A stretch of DNA of 64,000 nt from Podocnemis expansa (taxonomy: Eukaryota; Chordata; Testudines; Podocnemididae): assembly GCA_007922195.1 (NCBI GenBank), contig ML681997.1, forward strand, positions 6,953,156-7,017,155, read 5' to 3'. Positions within the stretch are counted from its first letter, which is position 1; each line of letters starts with the position of its first letter. Made by a program: the position numbers and the translations under genes. Shown here in pieces: positions 56,208 to 64,000 of the stretch. The notes under the pieces were generated by a model that saw only the letters and a list, made by a program, of their open reading frames with translations, ran no database searches and was not told the origin of the DNA.

Positions 56208-57139
56208 ATCTAGACCATCCTGGACAGGTGTTTGGAGATTGTTAAGAACCAGTTAGCCAATGATGGAGATTCCACCATGTCTGTAGGCAATTTATTGCAG
56301 TCCTTAACCACCCTGACCGTTAGGAAGTTTTTCACATTTGTCCCACCTGAAACTGCTCTTGCTGCAACTTAAGCCCATCGCTTCTTGTCCTGTCTTCAGA
56401 GGTTAATGAGAACAATCTTTCTCCCTCCTCCTTGAAACAAACTTTTATGTATTTGAACACTTACCATGTCACCCTTCAGTCTACTCTTCTCCAGACTAAA
56501 CAAACCCAATTTTTTTAGTCTTCCTTCACATAGGTCATGTTTCTCAACCTTTAGTTATTTTGGTTGCTCTTCCCCAGACTTTCTTCAAATTGTCCCCGTC
56601 TTTCCTGATATACGGCACACAGAACTGGACACAATACTCCAGTTCAGGTTTAATCAGTGCAGGGTAGAGAGGAAGAATTAGTTCTCATGTCTTGCTTACA
56701 ACATTTCTGCTAATACAACCCAGAATTGTTAGCAACAAGGTTAACACTGTTGACTCCTACTTAGTACGTGATCACTTTGACTGAGATCCCTTTATGCAGT
56801 ACTCTTTCCTAGTGAAAATTGCCTATTTTGTATGTGTGCAACTGCTTATTCCTTCCTAAGTAAAGTATTTTGCATTTTTTCTTATTGAATTTAATCCTAT
56901 TTACTTCAGACCATTTCTCCAGTTTGCCCAGATCATTTTGAATTTTAATCCTTTCTTCCAAAGCATTTTGTAACTTCTCCCAGTTTAGTATCCTCCACAG
57001 ATTTTATATGTGTACTGTCTATGTTGTTATTTCAGTTATTGGTGAAGATATTGAACAGAACTGGACCCAGAATTGATCTTTGTGGGACTCCCCTTGATAT
57101 ACTTTTCCAGTTTGACTGTGAACCACTGGTACCTGCTCT

Positions 57140-57325
57140 CTAGGAATAGTTTTCCAAATAGTGCTGCACCCACCTTAGAGGAGCTCCATCTAGGTTGTGT
57201 TTTTCTAATTCCTTTATGAAAAGGTGATGTGAGACAATGTCAAAAGACCTAAAGCCAAGATATACCTCATCTGCTGTTTTCCCCCCATCTCCAAGGTTTG
57301 TTAATCTGTCAAAGAAAACTATCAA
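57140..57325 (-). pseudogene. CR1 reverse transcriptase fragment
   Basis: The 61-codon frame begins within FFDRLTNLGDGGKTADEVYL, which aligns with the CR1 reverse transcriptase segment around the first catalytic aspartate. Where CR1 normally has the D-F-S-K-A-F-D pattern, this copy reads GFRSFDIV, losing the first aspartate of that motif. It ends at WVQHYLENYS. It is a decayed part of the LINE copy at 56055-60015. Confidence 0.8.
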
Positions 57326-57934
57326 GTTGGTTTGGTATGATTTGTTTTTGACAAATCAATATTGACTGTTACTGATCATGCTATTATCTTTCAAGTGTTT
57401 ACAAATTGATTACTTCATTATTTGTTCCATTATCTCTTCAAGTACTAAAGTTCAGGTGTCTGGACTGTAATTCCCTGGGTTTTCCTTATTCCCCTATTTA
57501 TAGATTGGCACTATATTTGCCCCCTTTTCCAGTCCTGTGGAATCTCTCCTGTCTTCCATGACTTTTTGAAGATAATCACTAAAGGCTTAGACATCTCCAC
57601 AATAAGCTCTTTGAGTATTCATCAGGCCCTGGTGACTTGAAGATGTCTAAGTAATTTTTAACTTGTTCTTTCCCTATTTCAGCCTCTGATCCTACCTCAT
57701 TTTCAGTGGCATTCACTTCATATTAGAGGTCCAGTCACTACTAGTCTTTTTGGTGAAAACTAAAATAAAAAGAAATAATTTAACACTTTTGCCATTTCCA
57801 CATTTTCTGGTGGTGTTTTTTCCCTCCTCATTGATTAATGAATCTACCTGTTCCTTGATCTTCCTCTTGCTTCTAAAATATTTGTAGAACGTCTTCTCTG
57901 TTTAGTCTTCTTTTGTGTCTTGACTTGTTTAATG

Positions 57935-58228
57935 CAGGGGCGTCACTGGTGCCTGGCAAGCAGGGCATGTGCCCCAAGTCCAGGAGCCAGTGCCCTGAAT
58001 GCCTAGGGAGCCCTCTGTCTCCTCCGGCCCCGGGCCAGCTGCGGTGGCACCTGTCTCTCCTAGGCCAGGCTGCCCAGGGAGCCACCGTCTTGCCTGGCTG
58101 CGGTTTGGGGGCAGCGGCAGGAGCTCAGGACCCCGACCCAAGATTGGGGCCAGGGTGTGGGGCGATTGCCCAGGGGGCAGAGCCCACGTCCAGGCCTTGG
58201 GTCTTCCCCCGGGATAGTGACACTCCTG
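57935..58228. mobile_element. GC-rich hAT element inside CR1
   Basis: CAGGGGCGTCACTGG and its inverse AGTGACACTCCTG bound a 294-bp GC-rich insertion. Flanks gtttaatg (57927-57934) and gtctaatg (58229-58236) agree at seven of eight bases, and AT-rich CR1 sequence continues across the join. The 135-codon frame at 57913-58320 is therefore not a gene. Confidence 0.85.
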
Positions 58229-58370
58229 GTCTAATGTTTTCCCTACACACTTGTGTCATTTATTTATATTCATCTTTACAGTTTAATCCAGTTTCCACTT
58301 TTTGTAGAACTGCTTTTTGAGTTTCAGATCATTGAAGATCTCCTGATTAAGCCAGGTAGTCTTTTGTGTC

Positions 58371-58982
58371 CAGTGGTGTACCTTGGGTCTCTGGGAGACT
58401 CAGCGCCCAACACTTACATTTGCATCCCCAAGCTATCTCCAGTGATGGCAGCAGCAGCAACACCCTGCAAGGGAGTGAGTTATCTAGGGAGGTGGTGGAA
58501 TCTCCATCTTTGGAAACATTTAAAGGCTGGCTAGACAAAACCCTGTCTGGAACGATTTAATGGGAGTGGCCCTGCTTTTAGCAGGGTGTTGGACTAGACC
58601 TCATGAGTTCCTTTCCAACCGAAGGATTCTAGGAGTCTGGGGGTTCGATTCCCATTGTCTCCTATCCCCCTCTTTCCCCCACCCCGCTGTGGGGATGGCA
58701 GATACAGCAGGGAGTGGGAATGATGGGGCAGATACCTCCAGGCCACTCAACAGCGGGAGAAATGGTGACATGATGGGCTGTGCCCCAGAGCCCCATCTTT
58801 GACTGCCTGGTCCCAATGAAGGGGTGGTGCAGCAACTGAGGATGTTAAAGCCCAGCAGCCCTTGGCCGTCTGAGACAGCAGGGGCAACTCCAAAGAAGAG
58901 AGGTCAGCCAGCATCCTCTCCCCACAACAGGCTGGTACCCGGGGACATGGTCCCCAGCAACCCCTCCTCCAGGATGCCACTG
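58371..58982. mobile_element. hAT element carrying a CR1 fragment, inside CR1
   Basis: The ends CAGTGGTGTACC and GATGCCACTG are imperfect inverses; flanks tttgtgtc (58363-58370) and ctcgtgtc (58983-58990) agree at six of eight. It contains a plus-strand CR1 tail (about 58470-58635), opposite to the host CR1. Confidence 0.7.
58470..58635 (+). mobile_element. CR1 3' fragment within the hAT element
   Basis: 'gggaggtggtggaatctcca', 'ttggactagacctcatgagt' and 'tcctttccaaccgaaggatt' form a CR1 tail on the plus strand. Confidence 0.85.
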
Positions 58983-59521
58983 CTCGTGTCATATGGACTG
59001 TCTTTCCTATGCAGTGAGATTGTTTGGCTTTTATGCCTGTAACAATGTCTCTTTAAAAGACTGCCAACTGCTTTAAACTGTTTTCCCCCTTAGACTTGCT
59101 TCCGAAGGTCTCTCACCTAGCAAACTGAGGGAGGTAATAAAGTCTGCTGCCTTGAAATCCATTATCTTTATTGAGCTGTTTTCCCTCCTCTCAGTCCTTA
59201 GAATCATGAACTCTACCATTTCATGATCACTCTTATCCTGGCTTCCTTCCACTTCCGAATCCTCAGACAGTTCCAATAAAAACTACAAGAACTTGTTCGA
59301 CAATCTGTGCCGTACCATGTTATTTTCCCAACAAATGTCTGGGTGGTTTAAGTTTCCTGTCACCACCAGCTGCATGCTTTGGACAATTTTGTTAGTTCCT
59401 AAAAGTCTCATCCACCTCTTCTTCCTGGTCTGTAGTAGATTCTACCATGACATTGCCCTTGTTTTTTTACCCCTTTTACCCTTAGCTAGACACTTTCAAC
59501 AAGTCTGTCTCCTTTTTCTGT

Positions 59522-59680
59522 AAGTTCCCCCTCTTCAAGCATCTGACAAAGTGGGATTTTCTCCCATAAAAGCTCATGCAATAAATAATAAATAAATGAA
59601 TTTGCTAGTCTTTAAAAGTGCCACAGGACTCCTTGTTTGTTTTGCTGAACTAGACTAACATAGCTACCCCTTTGAATCCT
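59522..59680 (-). mobile_element. SINE inside CR1
   Basis: Complete minus-oriented SINE: body 'agcatctgacaaagtgggat', 'tttaaaagtgccacaggact', then 'gaactagactaacatagcta' and 'cccctttg' as the head. Flanks tttttctgt (59513-59521) and ctatttctgt (59679-59688) are a likely target duplication. It is not a foldback. Confidence 0.85.
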
Positions 59681-60015
59681 ATTTCTGTCTCAACCTCAGT
59701 TCACGTGTGTATATTTTAGATGTATCGGGCAACATCTCCCTTTTTGCTGTGCCTATCCTTCATGAGCAAGCTGTATCCTTCTATACCAATATTCCAGCCA
59801 TGTGTATTTCTGTGATGCCAACTATGTCATAATAAACAAAACTAACTAACACTTCTGGTTCTTTCTCCTTATTTCCCATATACTCCTCAGTTAGTACAGA
59901 CATCTCACATACCAATTCGATTTCTCCACCCCATGTTCCCTCTGTTTCTCCCTTGTACCTGCTATAATGAAAAGCCGAGGCCTCCCCCAAATTCCAGCCC
60001 TTCTCCCATTTTGCC

Positions 60016-60429
60016 CCGGCCAGCTCTGGAAGACACAACACATGCCAGTTGGCCCCACTACCCGTGGCCCCGGGAGCCCCAGGTTCCCTTTATCGACCTT
60101 TGCAAAACATGCAGCACTCTAGAAAATATAGGACTATAATAACTGGGCTTCATTTTTCAAAAACTGACCAATGCCAATATAAATGTTTATCTGTTTTATT
60201 TTGTCTGTTAACAGGGTCCAATTATGTCTCCAGAAATCGTAAGCATTTAAAGGGACATTGGCCTGTCACTCCACACTTCCAAACAAATTCTTTGTAAATA
60301 TCTCATCCGTCAGAAATCATTATGGCTGTATACACAGAGTGTTCTGTGCTGTAACTCATCACTAGAGCATAATTCTAACTTCTGCTGGGGCTGACGTGTA
60401 TTTGTTCAACCGAAGTAATTGTTGTGTGT
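60016..60429. other. Unassigned stretch
   Basis: No recognised gene or repeat end. Confidence 0.3.
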
Positions 60430-61080
60430 TTTCAGCATGCAATGAAGGGGGTGCATTTCAGGTTACTGCCACGTGCCACAGAATTTGTACCCACTGGGAA
60501 ATTCCAATTATGGACATTTGTTTTCAGACTGAATTGTGACAAATGGTTGAAATATCAAAATTTTTCACAACAAGAAAAGTCCTTGCTGTGTTTGATTAGG
60601 AAACATTTCATTTTAGGTCAGTTCAGCATTGAAATGTAATCACCTCGGTTATCATGGTGCCTCATGGAAGGTGTGGGCCAAATGTTCATGACTTCATTCT
60701 CCTCTATGAACTGAGCTCCATGGACAGACTACATCTCTCATGATTCACCATGATGGTTCAACCAAAAGGGATACTGCAATGCATCATGAGAGTTGTCATT
60801 TTGGTGCCATGTGCGTCTATTCTCCTCGAAGGACCTCACTGCAATCCCCATGAGACATATGGTGGCAACAGCTTAGGTGGACATAGATGAGTGTACAAAC
60901 TAACCCCAAACAAAACTTCTTGACAACCTGCAGTGAAATATTTGTTCAGTTTTCCCCAAAGGTGAGTTGAAAGAGTAAGCAAAATAGATGTTTTACATAG
61001 CAAAAGGAATCAATTTTGCATAAACTGTATTTTCCATCATGAAACCATTTTGACTGCAAATTCCTGACCAGTTTTAGGTG
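60430..61080. mobile_element. Palindromic MITE, second copy
   Basis: Self-complementary around 60730-60800: 'ctacatctctcatgattcac' pairs with 'gcatcatgagagttgtc'. Outer AT-rich arms contain 'gaaacatttcattttagg' and 'catcatgaaaccattttgac'. Motifs such as 'gtgcctcatggaag' are shared with 34330-34790. Confidence 0.6.
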
Positions 61081-62765
61081 ACAGTGAATTTCAGTGGAGC
61101 TCAGCTAACAAAAAAACCGGTTATCCTTGAGGGAAATATTGTCCTAGGTTTGTACCTTATCTACCCAGTTAAGAGGTGCACAAATGCCAGTGTAAGCCTG
61201 GCCTCGCATTCAGTTAGACCAATTCGTTGTTGGAGTTGTTGGGCTGGAGCCAAAGTGGTGTTGAAGGCAGCTTGCATTGATCAGCTCCTGGTACAGCAGA
61301 TTCACCAAGTGCCGGGAGGTATTGGTGAGCCCCGTACTTCCACTTAGTCTGCTGATGGAACAGATTGAGCAGTAAGGTCTACATTTTCAGTATTGACTAA
61401 TGGTTTTGGATGGCTCCACTTTGAATGCCCAAGATGACACACCTTAAAGGGCTCTGAATTTCAGAGGACTGGTAGCTTGACATTTTCTAACAATGCAAAC
61501 TCCTAACAGCGTCTCAATCTGGATCCCCAGAATCTGTGGCACCCAAAATCACTAGTGGTTTTTGAACACTTACCACCTTGCTATTTCTAGACCTTTTCTA
61601 ACAAATTCCATCTGAAGATGTTTTGTTTCCTTTTCAGGATCTTATGGTTTTTAAATAGAGACACAAAAGCTGAAGGTGGCAGGTGCTCTATCCCATCTAT
61701 CCACTCCCTCAGTCTTTTTTTCTATATAATTGGAATATATTAAATGAATATACAGACATTTGGTGCAGAACATTAACTCCATCTTCCACTGCTGAACCGT
61801 TTTGGGCTGTCTTCTTTGACACTCATCCTGTAATTTCCATTTGTAGCAACTGCTTAGAAAACAACTCAGAACAGGCAGCCCTGGCTGTTGCCTTTGCCAA
61901 GACGTAGTGACTGGGTAGGTAACGTCCAAACCAAGGTCAATGTTTACCTCAAGGGACGATTCATCTGGCCACTGACTGAAGAAAAAATTGCAAAGTTTAG
62001 CGCCTTCTCTTGCCTTCTGTGTTCAGGAAAAGGTCTCTGTAGCTAGTGAGGGGGTTTGATTGGGAATTCTGGTTGTTGCATTTGAAGTGGTTTGGAATAG
62101 TTGCTGGCGACATCATCTATACAGTAGGCGTCAGACTATCTTGTGCCTGGGAGACAGCCTCGCTGTCTAGAGGGCAATGCAGAGCCTCCTACAGGCAAAG
62201 GGGTTCTGGATTCCCCACTGCCTCCTGGGGCTGGCCCACTCCCCTGGTCAATGCAAGGCAATTATGGCCATGCCCTTAACTCTTCCCTTCCCTTTGCTGT
62301 TCTCATCTGAGTTGCTACTGTGAGAGAAGGGTGCCCACATATTACAAACCCTGAGCTGAGGAGGGTGCAGGAGCTGCTCTAGTGCTAGGCTCTGAACAGA
62401 AATGTGAATGACACAGAAGGCCCCTTGTGTGCTGAGGGATGGGAGGACCCCATCCCAGCCTCTCTCTTCTTGATCAGACAGAGAATTGACAAGATAAGCC
62501 TTTTAGCTGCATTTAAATGAGAATGAGTGAGGTTCGCATTGATGTTTGTAAAGGTTCTGCTCAATGCATTGCCCTTGATGGGGATCAGTGGGGGAAGTAA
62601 AAGTGTAGAAGAATGGTAAACAAGGGGTTAATTGGGCTAGCCAAAAAATTATGGGTTGGAACCATGCTCCACTCCTCTCTGATTTCCTTTTTAGCTAGTG
62701 AGAGTTTTCCTCCCATTCTGTTCTAATGTGTAGCCAAACAAGCAGCATGTTACCAGCCTATCCGT
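61081..62765. other. Unassigned stretch
   Basis: No exon, RNA gene or repeat end recognised. Confidence 0.35.
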
Positions 62766-62771
62766 GGTGTC

Positions 62772-62985
62772 TGGGCTTGTCTGCACTGGGAACTTCTTTT
62801 GGCAGCTCTTGTGTAGGAAAAACTATAGCGACCTAACCCACAATGCAGACAGTCCTAGGTCAACAAAAGAATTTATTCATCAACCTAGATAGCACCTATC
62901 AGGGAAGTATGCAGAGAGGAGAACCTCTCCCATTGGCGTAGGTGGCTTCTACACTGCAGATGTGCTGTTGTAGCCTTTTAAGCAT
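62772..62985. mobile_element. DNA-transposon-like fragment
   Basis: 'gcttgtctgcactgggaact' at the left and 'ggcttctacactgcagatg' at the right resemble ends of reptile inverted-repeat elements; the interior has 'gacctaacccacaatgcaga'. Limits are approximate. Confidence 0.4.
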
Positions 62986-63067
62986 AGATGTAACCTCAGT
63001 TTGTTGTTCACCAAGTGGTTTCTGTGCAAAAGAGGGTTGTAGATCAATGAGCCCCTTCAGCACAGTT

Positions 63068-63225
63068 ACCGAGGGAGGTGGTGGAATCTCCATCCTTAGA
63101 GGTTTTCAAGGCGCAGCTTGACACCACCCTGGCTGGGATGCTTTAGCTGGGATTTGTCCTGCTTGGAGCAGGTATTGGACTGGATATGTCCTGAGGGCCC
63201 TTCCAGCTCATCTATGATTTCTGTC
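63068..63225 (+). mobile_element. CR1 LINE 3' tail
   Basis: 'gggaggtggtggaatctcca', 'ttagctgggatttgtcctgc' and 'cttccagctcatctatgatt' form a plus-strand CR1 end. Confidence 0.9.
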
Positions 63226-63315
63226 ATAGCTCACTGACATACTGCAAGTGGGCCCTGTCGAGGAAATTTAAGGGTGTTCAGTCAGCGGAGGCCACACTTA
63301 GTAGAAGAGAAAAAG

Positions 63316-63321
63316 TTTATT
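63316..63321 (-). terminator. LTR polyadenylation signal
   Basis: AATAAA on the minus strand, followed by a T-rich 'cttttt' stretch, as expected at the end of R. Confidence 0.7.
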
Positions 63322-63397
63322 AGAAAAACTATAAGCAGCTGCAGACCCTGGGACCAAAAGAAAAGCGCAAAAGTCCCTAACAAAGGGTGGAGTTACC

Positions 63398-63404
63398 TTT
63401 TATA
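63398..63404 (-). promoter_or_regulatory. TATA box of the solo LTR
   Basis: TATAAAA on the minus strand in a CC...GG context; transcription would start about 25-30 nt downstream, inside the LTR. Confidence 0.75.
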
Positions 63405-63760
63405 GGTTGTACATTACCTTAATACATTCATGCATACATCACATAGTGTGACTTGGCTTTTCTCCAATCCTGCAATGTCTGTACCATCTTCTCATGATAG
63501 GAAGATGCTCTACTTTCCTTATATGGGGTCTGCTACCTGGCTGTTCTCCTAAGTTTCAGTTTCTGCCTTTGTCTCTTTCTCATGCTAATTCACTCTTCTC
63601 CCTGGCCCAGCAGAGTACAGGACCCCTTGCTCTAGCTGAAATGGAGTCTGCAGGTTACAAAATGGAGTTAGCAAGTTGCTATATTTAATTTCTTCTACAG
63701 CCCGATTCCTGCACTGATGTGCTGATACGGATTGGGCAAGGGAACCTGTCTCTAGCATTG

Positions 63761-64000
63761 GCTATGTCTACATTGTAAAAGCTAAATCGATTTTATTAAG
63801 TCGACTTAATAAAGTCTACTTATAGCTGACTTTAAGTAGACCTTATTAAGTCGACTTAGTGAATCCACACTACATTAAGTCGACTTTATAAAGTTGCCTT
63901 TAAATGGGTGCCCTGGCTTTATAAAGTTGACTTAATGGGCCCACTGCACTAAGTCGACTTAGTGAGTCCACATTGCCTTAAGTCGTCTTAATAAAGTGGA
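63761..64000. mobile_element. Inverted-repeat MITE, cut by the window end
   Basis: It starts GCTATGTCTACATTG and continues with many copies of 'aagtcgacttaataaagt' and relatives in both directions. Related to 2724, 11118 and 46682. The right end is outside the window. Confidence 0.75.

Larger units (their letters stand above)
56055..60015 (-). mobile_element. CR1 LINE, nearly 4 kb, with endonuclease and RT remnants
   Basis: CR1 is a non-LTR retrotransposon whose ORF2 encodes an endonuclease and reverse transcriptase. On the minus strand, in order: DIVGITE (about 59809-59830, endonuclease start), NHPDICW (about 59328-59348, after a degenerate G-x-x), SDHEMVEF (about 59211-59237, endonuclease end), an RT segment at 57325-57140 (EVYLGF, FDIVSHH, LDGAPLRW), and the 3' end from about 56480 to 56055 ('gtctggaagggccctcg' on the plus strand). 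Frames are broken by many stops, so nothing is functional. Four later insertions split it: hAT 56138-56207, hAT 57935-58228, hAT 58371-58982 and a SINE at 59522-59680. Confidence 0.85.
63256..63699 (-). mobile_element. Solo LTR of an endogenous retrovirus, with 4-bp target duplication
   Basis: On the minus strand it runs TGTAGAAG ... CTCGACA, flanked by perfect gccc duplications (63252-63255 and 63700-63703). The LTR has a clean TATA box (CCTATAAAAGG, 63396-63406) and a polyadenylation signal (AATAAA, 63316-63321) about 80 nt downstream, a typical U3-R arrangement. No primer-binding site or viral gene follows, so it is the product of recombination between two LTRs. A 4-bp duplication and 444-bp length fit a gamma- or epsilonretrovirus-like (class I) element. 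Confidence 0.85.

Noticed and set aside
57913..58320. 135-codon open frame
   Set aside because: It spans the GC-rich hAT at 57935-58228 and runs into CR1 sequence on both sides.
63761..64000. CRISPR-like array
   Set aside because: Repeated 'aagtcgactta' words lack regular spacing and unique spacers, and the genome is a vertebrate one.

Overview
This 64 kb window is vertebrate nuclear DNA, most likely from a turtle. The evidence is repeat content: many truncated CR1 LINE copies, a tRNA-derived SINE of the chelonian type (a 'gtgttagtct' head and an 'aaagactaac' body), hAT elements, short inverted-repeat elements beginning 'tatgtctacactgg', and retroviral-type solo LTRs. There are no bacterial-style operons, rRNA genes, intact tRNA genes or CRISPR arrays. 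Long open frames occur only by chance in GC-rich repeats or as remains of mobile elements.

One host protein-coding segment is recognisable. It is the first coding exon (minus strand, 6236 to 6042) of a two-pore-domain potassium channel resembling KCNK16/KCNK17, and it ends at a consensus splice donor. The rest of the gene must lie beyond the left edge, so bases 1-6041 are read as its first coding intron. Everything to the right is intergenic or belongs to introns of genes I cannot identify.

Region by region. 1-6 kb: intron with an hAT MITE, CR1 tails, a 39-bp minisatellite and SINEs. 6-12.5 kb: the K2P exon, then mostly unassigned sequence. 12.5-20 kb: two copies of one roughly 950-bp LTR in opposite orientation, enclosing GC-rich repeats, a foldback SINE and a second LTR family. 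20.8-25 kb: CR1 fragments in both orientations, one split by a 1.2-kb hAT. 25-40 kb: scattered SINE, hAT and CR1 copies. 40.5-43.8 and 48.8-54.4 kb: two related elements with inverted terminal repeats, an internal complementary region and gag-like reading frames, the architecture of DIRS-type (tyrosine-recombinase) retrotransposons. 56-60 kb: a minus-strand CR1 LINE with endonuclease and reverse transcriptase remnants, split by three hAT insertions and one SINE. 60.4-64 kb: a palindromic MITE, CR1 tail, a solo LTR with a perfect 4-bp target duplication, and the start of another MITE cut by the window end.

The most informative signals are structural: nested insertions whose target duplications give an order of events; two hAT elements in the same base of two different CR1 copies; SINEs repeatedly arranged as foldbacks; and the two DIRS-like elements, one of which has its gag start inverted. 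Most boundaries without a stated target duplication are approximate.
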